DNA of 64,000 bases from Thiovibrio frasassiensis (GCF_029607905.1 NZ_JAPHEH010000001.1:2261530-2325529); one strand, 5' to 3'; counted from the first letter of the stretch, positions 17,194-26,805 are shown. A program made the numbers and translations. The notes: a model not told the origin generated them from the letters alone.

Positions 17194-18750
17194 ATGAAAA
17201 AGATCACGCCGGTATTGTTGGCTATTCTCGATGGCTGGGGGGTTGGGGAGCCGTGGGAGGGCAATGCGATCCATCTTGCCCAAACCCCCAATATGGATCG
17301 CTGGCAGGCAACTGAGCCCGCCACGACCCTGGTTGCCCACAATGGCGCGGTCGGTCTCCCGGAAGGGCAGATGGGCAATTCCGAGGTGGGGCATCTCAAT
17401 ATCGGCGCCGGCCGCATTGTCTACCAGGATTTCACCCGGATCAACCGGGATATTGAAACCGGGGCTTTCTTTGAAAACCAAGCGCTGGTTCAGGTTATGC
17501 ATCGCGCGGCCGAGCAGGGAACAGCGGTGCATCTGTTGGGGCTTGTCTCCGACGGCGGGGTGCACAGCCATATCCGGCATCTCATCGCCCTGCTGGAAAT
17601 GGCCAAGAACATTGGCCTTGCCAAGGTGTATATCCACGCTTTTATGGATGGCCGCGACACCCCGCCCCAGAGCGGAGAGGGTTACATGGCCGAGCTGGTC
17701 GACGCCATTGCCAGAATCGGCGTGGGTCAGGTCGCTTCGGTCTGCGGCCGTTATTATGCCATGGACCGCGACAACCGCTGGGATCGGGTTTCCATGGCCT
17801 GGCAGGCCATGGTGGATGGTAAGGGCCAGTATTCGGCCAAGGACCCAGGCGAAGCCGTGACCCAAGCCTACGACCGCGGGGAAAACGATGAGTTTATCAA
17901 GCCTACCGTGATCATGGGCAACGGCGAGCCGGTGGGCACGATCAACGATGGTGATTCGCTTATTTTCTTTAATTTTCGGGCCGACCGGGCTCGGCAGATA
18001 ACCCATGCCTTTATCGACCGGGAATTTACCGGTTTTCCTGTGCGGCACCGCCCCGAACTTGCCGATTACCTTACCTTCACGGTGTATGAGAAGGATTTTG
18101 ACCTTCCCGTTGCCTTTCCGCCGGTACCCCTTACCCATATTCTGGGGGAAGAGGTCAGCAGCCATGGGTTGCAACAGCTGCGCATCGCTGAAACGGAAAA
18201 ATACGCCCATGTCACCTATTTTTTCAATGGCGGCCGCGAAGCCCCATTTGCCTTGGAAGACAGGGCTCTGCTTCCATCCCCCCGCGAGGTGGCGACCTAC
18301 GATCTGAAGCCGGAAATGAGCGCGGAGGCGGTGACCGAGGAGTTGCTGCGCCGCCTTGCGGACAACCCCTACAGCCTGGTGGTGCTCAATTTCGCCAACT
18401 GCGACATGGTTGGCCATAGCGGGATCATGGCCGCGGCCATTACCGCGGTCGAGACCGTGGACCGCTGCATCGGCCGGGTGGTTGAGCGCTTCACGGAACT
18501 CGGCGGGGTGGTGCTCATCACCGCGGACCATGGCAATGCCGAGGTTATGAGCAATAAAGAAACCGGCGGTCCGGTGACGGCCCACTCCACCAACCCGGTG
18601 CCCCTGGTCATGCTCGGTGCCCGGCCGGGTCTGAGCCTCCGTGCTGGCGGCACCCTGACCAACATCGCCCCCACCATCCTCGAGCTGATGGGGTTGCCCG
18701 TCCCCGCCGAGATGGAAAGCGCAAGCCTGCTTACCGGCAAGGATGCATAA
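17194..18750 (+). CDS. gpmI: 2,3-bisphosphoglycerate-independent phosphoglycerate mutase
   Basis: GpmI interconverts 3- and 2-phosphoglycerate in glycolysis and gluconeogenesis, using two Mn2+ ions. The 518-residue protein is full length. Metal and catalytic residues are visible in AILDGWG, the phosphorylated serine S63 in MGNSEVGHLNIGAGR, DGRDTPP, NCDMVGHSG and ADHGNAE. It sits between rsfS and thrC in one direction. Confidence 0.98.
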   Translation: MKKITPVLLAILDGWGVGEPWEGNAIHLAQTPNMDRWQATEPATTLVAHNGAVGLPEGQMGNSEVGHLNIGAGRIVYQDFTRINRDIETGAFFENQALVQVMHRAAEQGTAVHLLGLVSDGGVHSHIRHLIALLEMAKNIGLAKVYIHAFMDGRDTPPQSGEGYMAELVDAIARIGVGQVASVCGRYYAMDRDNRWDRVSMAWQAMVDGKGQYSAKDPGEAVTQAYDRGENDEFIKPTVIMGNGEPVGTINDGDSLIFFNFRADRARQITHAFIDREFTGFPVRHRPELADYLTFTVYEKDFDLPVAFPPVPLTHILGEEVSSHGLQQLRIAETEKYAHVTYFFNGGREAPFALEDRALLPSPREVATYDLKPEMSAEAVTEELLRRLADNPYSLVVLNFANCDMVGHSGIMAAAITAVETVDRCIGRVVERFTELGGVVLITADHGNAEVMSNKETGGPVTAHSTNPVPLVMLGARPGLSLRAGGTLTNIAPTILELMGLPVPAEMESASLLTGKDA

Positions 18751-18803
18751 CAAGCAATCCCGGCAGGGCAACGGATAACAAGAATAAGAAGAGAGAATCT
18801 CCC

Positions 18804-20195
18804 ATGCAATACATCAGCACCAGGGGCGGTATTGCCCCCGTATCCTTCAAGCAGGCCGTGATGATGGGGCTTGCCACCGATGGCGGCCTGTTGCTGCCCA
18901 CTGCAATTCCTGAGATTTCCGCGGAAACCTTGGGCCAGTGGCGGGGTCTATCCTATCCGGAGCTGGCAACGGCCGTACTGAGCCTGTTCATTGACGATAT
19001 TCCTCCGGCCGACCTGCGGGAGCTGGTGGAAAAATCGTATCGGACGTTTAACCACCGGGAGATCACCCCGCTGGTCAAACAGGGCGATTGCTTTATTATG
19101 GAGCTGTTCCACGGCCCGACCCTGGCCTTTAAGGACGTGGCCCTGCAGTTTCTCGGCAATGTCTTTGAGTATCTGCTCAAGGAATCCGGCGGCAAAATGA
19201 ACATCCTCGGCGCCACCTCCGGCGATACCGGGAGCGCGGCGATCTACGGGGTGCGCGGCAAGGAACGGATCAACATCTTCATCCTCCATCCCCACAAGCG
19301 GGTGAGCCCCATCCAGGAACTGCAGATGACCACGGTGACCGACGCCAACGTCTTTAATCTCGCGATACGCGGCACCTTTGACGACGGGCAATCCATTGTC
19401 AAGGCGATCTTCAACGATCTGGCGTTCAAGGAAAAACACCAGTTGGGCGCGGTCAATTCCATCAACTGGGCCCGGATTGTGGCCCAGGTGGTGTACTACA
19501 TCTATGCTGCGCTCAGGGTTACCAAGAGCGAAGGCGCGGAACAGGTTGATTTTTCGGTGCCCACCGGAAATTTCGGCGATATCTTCGCCGGTTATGTGGC
19601 CCGCCGCATGCTGCCCAAGCAGATCCGCAATCTGATTCTGGCCACCAACGAGAATAATCTCTTGACCCGTTTTATCCTCAATGGCGATTATTCCCTGGGG
19701 CCGGTGGCGCAAACCTCAAGCCCTTCCATGGATATCCAGGTGGCAAGCAATTTCGAGCGCTACCTCTACTACCTGAACGGGGAGGATGCCGGACGAACCC
19801 GCAAGGACATGGACAGCTTCGGCGCCAGCGGCAGCCTTCAGTTCGACGAACTTGCCCAGGAACGGGTGCGGGCGGATTTTGCCTCGCGCAGCGTGAACGA
19901 AGCGGAAACCATTGCCACCATCCGCGATTTTTACCAGAAGCATGGCTATGTCCTTGACCCGCATACCGCGGTGGGCGTCAAGGCTGGCCTGGCAGGCAGG
20001 GAGGCGGGAGTGCCGATGATCTGTCTGGCCACTGCTCATCCGGCCAAGTTCGGGGCTGCGGTGCAAAGCGCTATTGGTCACGAGCCGGAGTTGCCCGAAA
20101 GCCTTGCCGCGCTTGCCGATAAGGAGTCTCGCTGTGAGGTGATGGCGGCCGAGGTTGCGGCGGTTAAAGCCTATGTGGAGCGGCATGCCCTGTAG
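18804..20195 (+). CDS. thrC: Threonine synthase
   Basis: ThrC converts O-phosphohomoserine to threonine with pyridoxal phosphate. The 463-residue protein has the E. coli-like (long) form, with YISTRGGIAPVSFKQAV at the start, the PLP lysine K110 in LAFKDVALQF, and the phosphate-binding ATSGDTGSAA loop. The ATG at 18804 follows an AAGAAGAGAG region. No thrA or thrB genes are in the window. Confidence 0.97.
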   Translation: MQYISTRGGIAPVSFKQAVMMGLATDGGLLLPTAIPEISAETLGQWRGLSYPELATAVLSLFIDDIPPADLRELVEKSYRTFNHREITPLVKQGDCFIMELFHGPTLAFKDVALQFLGNVFEYLLKESGGKMNILGATSGDTGSAAIYGVRGKERINIFILHPHKRVSPIQELQMTTVTDANVFNLAIRGTFDDGQSIVKAIFNDLAFKEKHQLGAVNSINWARIVAQVVYYIYAALRVTKSEGAEQVDFSVPTGNFGDIFAGYVARRMLPKQIRNLILATNENNLLTRFILNGDYSLGPVAQTSSPSMDIQVASNFERYLYYLNGEDAGRTRKDMDSFGASGSLQFDELAQERVRADFASRSVNEAETIATIRDFYQKHGYVLDPHTAVGVKAGLAGREAGVPMICLATAHPAKFGAAVQSAIGHEPELPESLAALADKESRCEVMAAEVAAVKAYVERHAL

Positions 20196-20337
20196 TCTTC
20201 CTGCGGCAGATGTTTTTGCCGGGATTGGAATCGGGGTGTTTTTCTTGGTACGCAGCCTGTTTTCTCTGCTACACTGCGCTATAGATGGAGTGGAGATCGA
20301 AAGAACAAATGCGTAAAGTCTGCCGAAGGACGCCTCT

Positions 20338-21417
20338 GTGAACCAAACCGAACTTCTGCATTTCTTGAGCAGGATTGATCTGTTTTGTTTCTTTTCCCAA
20401 GAAGAGTTGGCGGCTTTTTTGGAAAAGGCTACGGAAATAGAGGTTGCCAAGGGCACCACCCTCTTTCACGAGGGCGATTCCGGCCAGGAGATGTATCTGG
20501 TGCTGCGGGGGTTGATCAAGATCTTTCGTGGCAGTCGGGTGATTGATGTCATCAAGCCGGGGGACTATTTCGGCGAAATGGCCATCATCGAAAGCCAGCC
20601 CCGCTCCGCCTCCGTATCCGCTCTGGAAGATTCTCTCCTCCTTCAGGTTCCCTTCGCAGTGTTTCAGGAGTATTTTTCTCGCCAACCCAAATCGCTGGTC
20701 GCTATGATGCGGACTCTGAGCCAACGGGTCCGGCGCGATCTTGCCATTCTCGGGCACGATTTTGAGCAGATCAATATCATGGTCCATGATATGAAAAATC
20801 TGCTCACCCCTTTCCATTTGCTGGAGGTTCTCGAGAGAACCGTGCCGGGGTTGGCCGGCAACAGATATCTTGAATGTATGGTCAAGGCGCGGGGTGATTT
20901 GCTGATCCTCATGGAAAATGCCCTGGCTCAGTCCCGGCGGCTTCAAATAGACACCCCGATCCATGTCGATTCCCTGGACAATCTGATCGGTGATCTGCAA
21001 GAATCTTCCTGGACGGTGCATCCGGAGATTGGCGGGCGCGGTATTCGGGTGGAGATTGTCGGCTCTTTGCCGGAATTCCCCTTTTCCGCTCTCGGTCTCT
21101 GCCGGGTTCTTTCTAACCTGGTCGTCAATGCCGCCCAGGCCAGTGAGGCAGGGGGGTGCATTACCCTTGCTCTTTCCCGCCAGGATGACGAGGCGGTGGT
21201 TAAGGTCATTGATCAGGGGCAGGGCATCCCCGAGGAGTTGCGGGAGGAGATCTTCCAGCCTCATTTTACCACCAAGGCCAATGGGAACGGGATCGGTCTT
21301 ATCTCCTGCAAGCAGATCATTGAAGAAACCCACGGCGGCAGCCTTCGCTTTGAGTCAATTCCCGGCCAAGGAACGACCTTCACCATCCGTCTTCCCTTCT
21401 CTGCCCGTATCGGGTAA
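20338..21417 (+). CDS. Cyclic-nucleotide-binding sensor histidine kinase
   Basis: The 359-residue cytoplasmic protein has an N-terminal cNMP-binding domain (about 10-135; LFHEGDSGQEMYLVLRG and GDYFGEMAIIE), a dimerisation helix with the likely phospho-accepting histidine in MVHDMKN (about 150) and a C-terminal HATPase domain (DQGQGIPEE, the truncated KANGNGIGL box). No membrane segment is seen. It may sense cAMP, c-di-GMP or another ligand. The start is GTG at 20338 with CGAAGGA upstream. No response regulator is adjacent. Confidence 0.88.
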   Translation: MNQTELLHFLSRIDLFCFFSQEELAAFLEKATEIEVAKGTTLFHEGDSGQEMYLVLRGLIKIFRGSRVIDVIKPGDYFGEMAIIESQPRSASVSALEDSLLLQVPFAVFQEYFSRQPKSLVAMMRTLSQRVRRDLAILGHDFEQINIMVHDMKNLLTPFHLLEVLERTVPGLAGNRYLECMVKARGDLLILMENALAQSRRLQIDTPIHVDSLDNLIGDLQESSWTVHPEIGGRGIRVEIVGSLPEFPFSALGLCRVLSNLVVNAAQASEAGGCITLALSRQDDEAVVKVIDQGQGIPEELREEIFQPHFTTKANGNGIGLISCKQIIEETHGGSLRFESIPGQGTTFTIRLPFSARIG

Positions 21418-21420
21418 ATA

Positions 21421-21600
21421 ATTGTCTATCAGTTTTAGTACTGCCTCTGCTGCGCCGTTTTTCTTTGCGCTCGCTTCGCTGCGAATCGGCCTCTTTGCCG
21501 GCGCATCTGCCGACGATTGCCACGCGCATCTGCGGGAGCAGTGAAGCGGCGCTCTTGGGCGGCTATTTTTTCTGGGCTTAGATCTTACTAAGTTTGCATT
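21421..21600. repeat. Structured intergenic region, possible diverged repeat
   Basis: This gap before the PNP gene is rich in short inverted words, including GCGCATCTGC twice, and shares ATCGGCCT and GCATCTGCG with the element at 10045-10148. I see no convincing gene in it. The match is short and imperfect, so kinship of the two elements is only a suggestion. Confidence 0.35.
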
Positions 21601-21627
21601 GAACACGGAATCGGTCAATAAGGTTGG

Positions 21628-22458
21628 ATGGTGATGGAAAGATACAAACAGAGGGTTGAAGAGGCTGTCAGGTTTTTGCGGAAGAAGATGGTGGAGGTGC
21701 CGGAGGTTGCCCTGGTGCTCGGCACCGGCCTGAGCGGCTTGGCTGAGTTGATCGAAGCGCCGGTTGTTTTGCCCTATGAAGAGATCCCCAACTTTCCCAC
21801 CTCAACGGTGGTCAGCCATGCCGGGAATTTTATTTTTGGCCGGCTTTCCGGGCGGCCGGTTGCCGTGTTGCAGGGCAGATTCCATTTTTATGAAGGATAT
21901 TCCACCCGTGAGTTGACCATGCCGATCCGGGTGCTTGCCCTGCTCGGTATAAAAAATATCATCATTTCCAATTCGGCTGGCGGTCTTAATCCATCTTTCG
22001 CCACTGGTACCCTGATGGTGTTGCGCGACCATCTGGATTTCATCCCGGACAATTCCTTGCGCGGTCCCAATGTTGATGAATGGGGGCCTCGCTTTCCCGA
22101 TCTTTCCGCCCCCTATGACCTGCGTTTGCGAGAGGCGACCCTGGCTTGCGCGGCCAAGGAGCAGATCGATAAGGTCGCCACCGGCGTTTATGTGGCCATC
22201 CCCGGTCCCAGCATGGAAACCCCGGCGGAGACCCGGTATCTTCGGCAATGCGGCGCAGATGCCGTGGGGATGTCCACCGTACCGGAGGTGATTGTGGCCA
22301 GACATGCCGGAATGCGGGTGCTGGCGGTGTCGGTGATAGCAAATGTCAATGACCCGGATAATCTCAACCCCATCATCCTGGAAGACATTATCGAGGAAAC
22401 CAGAAGAGCGGAAGAGCGGTTTTCGCGGCTGCTCCTCGCGGTGCTTCCTGAGATATAG
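21628..22458 (+). CDS. Trimeric purine-nucleoside phosphorylase (possible MTI phosphorylase)
   Basis: The 276-residue protein is of the PNP/MTAP family. It has the phosphate loop LGTGLSGL, the SNSAGGLN motif, GPSMETPAE with the base-binding Glu, and VIANVND, where Asn is typical of enzymes that take 6-oxopurines (inosine, guanosine). The next gene, 11 bases on, is an MTA/SAH deaminase. Together they could turn methylthioadenosine into methylthioinosine and then split it, as known in Pseudomonas. This pairing is an inference. Start ATG 21628 follows AATAAGG; ATG 21634 is an alternative. Confidence 0.9.
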   Translation: MVMERYKQRVEEAVRFLRKKMVEVPEVALVLGTGLSGLAELIEAPVVLPYEEIPNFPTSTVVSHAGNFIFGRLSGRPVAVLQGRFHFYEGYSTRELTMPIRVLALLGIKNIIISNSAGGLNPSFATGTLMVLRDHLDFIPDNSLRGPNVDEWGPRFPDLSAPYDLRLREATLACAAKEQIDKVATGVYVAIPGPSMETPAETRYLRQCGADAVGMSTVPEVIVARHAGMRVLAVSVIANVNDPDNLNPIILEDIIEETRRAEERFSRLLLAVLPEI

Positions 22459-22469
22459 AAGAGGAACGC

Positions 22470-23801
22470 ATGAACGCCAAAGCAACCCTGCTGGTTTGCG
22501 GCCAGATCCTGACCCTGGACCGGAACAACACCGTGATCGAAGACGGCGCCGTTGCCATTGCCGGAGACACTATTCTTGAGGTGGGGGAGCGGGCAGCTCT
22601 GGTCGCCAAATATCCGGGGGTTGCGCAGCTCACCCAGCCCCATGGCCTGGTCATGCCGGGTCTGGTCAATACCCATACCCATGCGGCCATGGGCTGCTTT
22701 CTGGGGCTGGCCGATGATCTGCCTCTGATGACCTGGCTCACCGAGTATATCTTTCCGGTGGAGGCCAATCTCAATGGCGAGATGGTCTACCAATCCTCCC
22801 TGCTCTCCATGGCCGAGATGATCAAGTCCGGCACCACCAGCTTCTGCGACATGTATCTTTTTGCCAAGGAGGTGGCCAGAGCCACGGCGGACTCCGGGAT
22901 GCGCGGCTGGCTGGGCGAGGTGCTGTACGATTTCCCCTCGCCCAACTACGGTGTGCCGGAAAACGGCATTGCCTATCTGGAGGAGTTGCTGGCGGAATAC
23001 CGCACTCATCCGCTCATCTCCATCACCGTTGACCCGCATGCCGTGTACACCTGTTCCCCGGACCTGCTCAAACGTTTAAAGGGCGTGGCGGAAAAGCATG
23101 GGGTCGCTTATGTGATCCATCTTTCCGAAACCAGGGACGAGGTGAAGGCTTGCCTTGCCAAATATGGAAAAACCCCGGTTATGCATCTCGATTCCCTGGG
23201 GCTTCTCGACAGTCAGGTGGTGGCGAATCATTGTGTGGTGCTGAGCGAGCAGGAGATTGATCTCCTTGCCGAGCGGGGTGTTAAGGTGGCCCATTGTCCG
23301 GAAAGCAATATGAAGCTTGCCTCGGGCGTGGCCCCGGTGGTGGAGATGCTGGCGGCCGGGGTTATCGTCGGCTTGGGCACCGACGGCGCGGCCAGCAACA
23401 ACGATGTGGACATGTTCGGCGAGATGGACACCGCTGCCAAGCTGCACAAGGTGCATCGCCATGACCCTACGGTGATGAGCGCCGAAACCACCCTGCGGAT
23501 GGCGACCCAAGGCGGGGCGCAGCTTTTGGGGGCGGAGACCCTGATCGGCAGCTTGGAGCCGGGGAAAAAGGCTGACCTCATCGTGCTGGACATGAACAAG
23601 CCGCACCTGACCCCGATGTACAACATTCCCTCACACTTGGTCTATGCGGCCAAGGGGAGCGATGTGGTGCATTCCGTTATCAATGGCCTGGTGGTAATGC
23701 GGGACAAGCAACTGCTCACCATGGATGAGGATGCGGTTCTCGACAGGCTGCGCGAAATCGGGGCCCAGATCTCCGGGATGGTCGGGCCGGGGCGGAGATA
23801 G
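22470..23801 (+). CDS. mtaD: 5-methylthioadenosine/S-adenosylhomocysteine deaminase
   Basis: The 443-residue amidohydrolase has the metal motif NTHTHAAMG (about residue 66), a second histidine region VIHLSETRDE, NHCVVL and the late aspartate in GLGTDGAASNN. These fit the MtaD/SAH deaminase group, which deaminates MTA or SAH to the inosine forms. AGAGGAACG precedes the ATG. It is translationally close to the PNP gene, supporting a joint salvage pathway. Confidence 0.93.
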   Translation: MNAKATLLVCGQILTLDRNNTVIEDGAVAIAGDTILEVGERAALVAKYPGVAQLTQPHGLVMPGLVNTHTHAAMGCFLGLADDLPLMTWLTEYIFPVEANLNGEMVYQSSLLSMAEMIKSGTTSFCDMYLFAKEVARATADSGMRGWLGEVLYDFPSPNYGVPENGIAYLEELLAEYRTHPLISITVDPHAVYTCSPDLLKRLKGVAEKHGVAYVIHLSETRDEVKACLAKYGKTPVMHLDSLGLLDSQVVANHCVVLSEQEIDLLAERGVKVAHCPESNMKLASGVAPVVEMLAAGVIVGLGTDGAASNNDVDMFGEMDTAAKLHKVHRHDPTVMSAETTLRMATQGGAQLLGAETLIGSLEPGKKADLIVLDMNKPHLTPMYNIPSHLVYAAKGSDVVHSVINGLVVMRDKQLLTMDEDAVLDRLREIGAQISGMVGPGRR

Positions 23802-23842
23802 ATCCTTGTTCCGGGAAAGGGGAAGAACCTTTTTTGTAATTG

Positions 23843-24688
23843 TTAGTTCTTTCTGGGAGCAAAGTGGCGCAGTCCACTGGCCCCCAGATATACCAGCCCC
23901 GCGATCACAATAATGGTCGGGCCGCTGGGCAGGTCAAAGTTGTAACTGATTGCCAGCCCCGAGCCGATGAAGGCGATGCAGAACAGGGTGGCCAGCACCA
24001 TCATCTGCCAGAGTCCCTTGGCAAAGTTACTCGCCACCGCCGCCGGCAGGGTCAGCAGGGCAATAACCATGACAATCCCCACCACCCGGACCAGCAGGAC
24101 CACGGTCAAGGCCGTCAGGCAGAGGAGCAGCAGGTAATACAGGTCGGTGCGCACCCCGCGCAGCCGGGCATACTCCTCGTCAAAACAGACGGCCAGAAAC
24201 TTATGGTAGAACAGGGTGGCTGTTCCCACCACCAGACCGTCCAGCAACAGCACCATCCAGAGATCATACTTCGAAATCAGGAGAATATTGCCGAACAGGT
24301 AACTCATCGGTTCGATGTAGCCCGGGGTTTTGGCGATGAACAGCAGGCCGATGGCCATGCCGATTGCCCAGAGGGCGCCGATGGCCGTATCTTCCCGTTG
24401 GTTGGCGTGCAGGCTCACCAGACCGATGATGATGGCCGCCAGGAGCGCCGCGACGATGGCGCCGGTAAGGGGACCGAACCAGGTGACGCCGAGTTTGTGC
24501 TGGCAGTAAAGCCCAGCCCCGATACCGCCGAGCACGCAATGGGCGATGGCCCCGGCGATGTAGGTGATCCGGCGGGCCACCACATAGGTGCCGATGATGC
24601 CGAAGGAGAGGCTGGCCAGGATGCCGGCAACAAAGGCATAGCGCAGGAAGGGAATGGCCGGGTCGGCCAGGGCGTTAAGAAATTCCAT
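23843..24688 (-). CDS. znuB: Zinc ABC transporter permease
   Basis: The 281-residue protein has eight or so hydrophobic segments and belongs to the ABC-3 family that imports Zn2+ or Mn2+. It starts inside the end of znuC (overlap 14 bases), which points to translational coupling. The regulator, znuA, znuC and this gene form one minus-strand operon. Zinc rather than manganese is inferred from the His-rich loop in the neighbouring binding protein. Confidence 0.92.
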   Translation of the reverse strand: MEFLNALADPAIPFLRYAFVAGILASLSFGIIGTYVVARRITYIAGAIAHCVLGGIGAGLYCQHKLGVTWFGPLTGAIVAALLAAIIIGLVSLHANQREDTAIGALWAIGMAIGLLFIAKTPGYIEPMSYLFGNILLISKYDLWMVLLLDGLVVGTATLFYHKFLAVCFDEEYARLRGVRTDLYYLLLLCLTALTVVLLVRVVGIVMVIALLTLPAAVASNFAKGLWQMMVLATLFCIAFIGSGLAISYNFDLPSGPTIIVIAGLVYLGASGLRHFAPRKN

Positions 24689-25454
24689 GGGCGCAGTGTC
24701 CTTCCGGTGAGCAGCGGTGATCGTGACGGATCATGCGGATGTCTCCGCCGTACATGTTGCGGATCAGGTCGCCGGTCAGTTCGCTGGTTGGGTGGAGCAC
24801 GACCTGGCGGTTGACGCAGACAATGCTTTTAAAGAATTTTGAGGCAAAACCGACATCGTGGGTGACCAGCATGACGGTGAGACGCTCATTGAGTTTGGTG
24901 AGCAGTTCAAAGAGATGCTCTTCGGAAGCGGCATCGATGTTGGCCGTGGGCTCGTCAAGAATCAGCAGCTCGCCTTCGGCGGCCAATGCCCTGGCAATGA
25001 GGACCCGCTGCCGTTGCCCCCCGGAGATTTCGGCAAACAATCGCCCGCCGAGATCCGCCAGCCCCATTTCTTCAAGGGCTGCCAGGGCGGCCTCTCGGTC
25101 TGCCTTGGCGTAGGGGCCGCAAAAGATCCGGTCCAGGCGGCCCATGAGCACGACATTTAATACCGTTACCGGGAACTGCTGGTCAAAGCGGGCATACTGC
25201 GGCACATAGCCGATGCGCAACCTGCTTTTTTCCGGCGTTTGCCCCAGCACCTGGATCTCGCCCCGGTTCGGTTTGAGCAGGCCGAGGATGAGCTTGAGCA
25301 GGGTGGTCTTGCCGCCGCCGTTGGGGCCCACGATGCAGAGGGAATCCCGGGCCATGATCTCCAGGTTGACCCCTTCCAAAACGGGCGTCCCGTTGTAGGC
25401 GAAATCAAGATCCCGGATACGGATGGCTGTTTCCTGTTCGCGGCTGGCGGTCAT
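24675..25454 (-). CDS. znuC: Zinc ABC transporter ATP-binding protein
   Basis: The 259-residue ATPase has Walker A GPNGGGKTTL, the signature ISGGQRQRV, Walker B LLILDEPTANID and the switch histidine in LVTHDVG. It powers metal uptake through the ZnuB permease. It lies between znuA (38-base gap) and znuB (overlap). The length is typical. Confidence 0.95.
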   Translation of the reverse strand: MTASREQETAIRIRDLDFAYNGTPVLEGVNLEIMARDSLCIVGPNGGGKTTLLKLILGLLKPNRGEIQVLGQTPEKSRLRIGYVPQYARFDQQFPVTVLNVVLMGRLDRIFCGPYAKADREAALAALEEMGLADLGGRLFAEISGGQRQRVLIARALAAEGELLILDEPTANIDAASEEHLFELLTKLNERLTVMLVTHDVGFASKFFKSIVCVNRQVVLHPTSELTGDLIRNMYGGDIRMIRHDHRCSPEGHCAHGIS

Positions 25455-25492
25455 GGGCTGTTCCTAAGCGAAGAAATTTCTTGCCGGCTTAC

Positions 25493-26416
25493 TTATTGTT
25501 TCAGGGATGGTGCAATGGCGGCAGCGATGGTGGCGAGATTGCGCAATACCTCCCGAGCCATGGGGTCGATAGACACTACTGTCCCGTTGATGGCCTGGGC
25601 CACGGTATCGGCGCTTTTGCTGTCAAATTGCGGCTGCACAAAGATGGTTCGCACCCGATCCTCTCTGGCCTGGCGGATAAGAGCGCTCAGCTGCCTCGGG
25701 GTGGGGGACTTGCCGTTGATTTCCACACTTTTCTGTTTCAGCCCGTAGGCATGCGCAAAATAGCCAAAAGCCGGGTGGAAAACGTAAAAGGTTTTTCCGC
25801 GGTGTGGGGCCAGGGTTGTGCGCAATTGTTTGTCCACAACGCTGATCTCGTTTTGCAGGGAGAGGAGATTTCTGTGGAAGGTCTCTTTTTGCTCCGGCAG
25901 GGCGATGCAGAGCTCGGTTGCCATGTTGTCGGCCATGATCCGGAGATTATCCGGGGCCAGCCAGATATGGGGGTCCGCGCCATTGGCTGAGTGCTTATCA
26001 TGGGCGTCGCCTTCGTGGTGGAATTCCGTAATCGGCAACCTGCTGATACCCCTGGTGGAGTCCGCGATCTGCAGATTCGGATTGCTGCCCGTGATCTTGG
26101 CCAGCAATTGTTTTTCAAAGGGGACATCCACGGTGAAAAAGAGGTTGGCCCCGGCCAGGGCGGTTGCCTGGCGCGGGGTTGGTTCAAAGGTATGGGGGTC
26201 TTGACCTTTGCCCACCAAGGTATGCACCGCAACGGCATTTCCCCCGATCCGTTCGGCGAGAAAAGCCTGGGGGGCAACGGTGACAAAGATCCGCACCTTC
26301 TCCGTTGGCCGGAGGCTAATCGGCGTTGCTGCTACGGCGAGACCGAAGGTTGCCCCACAGCTGAAAAGCAGAAAAAGAGCACCGCTCAGGAGCCTGAAAA
26401 AGTTTAATGCTGGCAT
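25493..26416 (-). CDS. znuA: Zinc ABC transporter substrate-binding protein
   Basis: The 307-residue periplasmic protein starts with a signal peptide (about 1-29, ending near VAVAATP) and has the cluster A-I fold. Metal ligands are visible in DPHTFEPTP, the loop [11 protein letters not shown] (His-rich, typical of zinc binders), DPHIWLAP and [13 protein letters not shown] at 26416 is preferred over an upstream in-frame start because it directly begins the signal peptide. Its first 13 bases overlap the end of the upstream regulator, a sign of coupling. Confidence 0.94.
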   Translation of the reverse strand: MPALNFFRLLSGALFLLFSCGATFGLAVAATPISLRPTEKVRIFVTVAPQAFLAERIGGNAVAVHTLVGKGQDPHTFEPTPRQATALAGANLFFTVDVPFEKQLLAKITGSNPNLQIADSTRGISRLPITEFHHEGDAHDKHSANGADPHIWLAPDNLRIMADNMATELCIALPEQKETFHRNLLSLQNEISVVDKQLRTTLAPHRGKTFYVFHPAFGYFAHAYGLKQKSVEINGKSPTPRQLSALIRQAREDRVRTIFVQPQFDSKSADTVAQAINGTVVSIDPMAREVLRNLATIAAAIAPSLKQ

Positions 26417-26679
26417 GGGCTGTCGTTGCTCCCGCACACCAGATGCACGGCTTTGCATGCGTCGCATTTTTGCAGGGAATGGGTGTTGAGGAATTTTGCC
26501 CAGTGGGTGCGTTGTTCCGTGGTGAGAATACCGGTACCTTGGCAGAGCGGGCAGCCGTTTTCCAGCGCGTTCAGGATGGCGTTTCGGATGAATTCCGATC
26601 TGTTGGGGACCTTGTGCAAGGCTTCAGCCAGTGCTTCGTCGGCCTTGAAGGTAATGGTTTCCTGTTTCTTGTTGCGCAT
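26404..26679 (-). CDS. Ribbon-helix-helix regulator with Cys/His metal-binding tail
   Basis: The 91-residue protein has an N-terminal ribbon-helix-helix domain (about 1-42; strand [10 protein letters not shown], then [11 protein letters not shown]) and a C-terminal part with CPLC, CDAC, further Cys in HLVC and SPC, and several His. The tail looks like a small zinc-binding module. It heads the znuABC operon and overlaps znuA, and a perfect palindrome overlaps its own promoter. I infer a metal-sensing autorepressor of zinc uptake, different from the Fur-family Zur that usually does this job. Not a family I can name. Confidence 0.85.
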   Translation of the reverse strand: MRNKKQETITFKADEALAEALHKVPNRSEFIRNAILNALENGCPLCQGTGILTTEQRTHWAKFLNTHSLQKCDACKAVHLVCGSNDSPCQH

Positions 26680-26705
26680 CTCTTTATCCTTGTCTTCGGG
26701 AAGAA

Positions 26706-26735
26706 GTATTATTCAATCGTAATACAAAGTATTAC
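26706..26735. promoter_or_regulatory. Candidate operator: GTATTA/TAATAC half-sites
   Basis: GTAATAC-AAA-GTATTAC at 26719-26735 is a perfect 7-3-7 palindrome inside the promoter spacer. A further half-site GTATTA lies at 26706-26711, so three half-sites follow one another. Tandem short half-sites are what RHH dimers commonly bind. Binding here would block RNA polymerase directly. Confidence 0.7.
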
Positions 26736-26744
26736 CCGTGTAAA
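26716..26744 (-). promoter_or_regulatory. Promoter of the RHH-znuABC operon
   Basis: On the minus strand TTTACA (26744-26739) and TACGAT (26721-26716) are spaced by 17 bases, a fair sigma-70 promoter. The transcript would start about 30 bases before the regulator ATG. The space between the two boxes is filled by the operator palindrome. Confidence 0.6.
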
Positions 26745-26805
26745 CGTGTATATCCGTCCGGCCCCACTCGGTCTGGCTAAATATCAAGATTGAAAAGGGT
26801 CTTGC

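Noticed and set aside
17104-18771. Long minus-strand open frame opposite gpmI
   Set aside because: It is an artefact of G+C-rich third positions; gpmI on the plus strand has every catalytic motif.
20196-20337. A terminator after thrC (GGCA/TGCC with T-rich loop)
   Set aside because: The stem is only four pairs and has no U-run after it.
23802-23842. A terminator between mtaD and znuB
   Set aside because: There is a T-run but the only stem (GTTC/GAAC) is too short to support the call.
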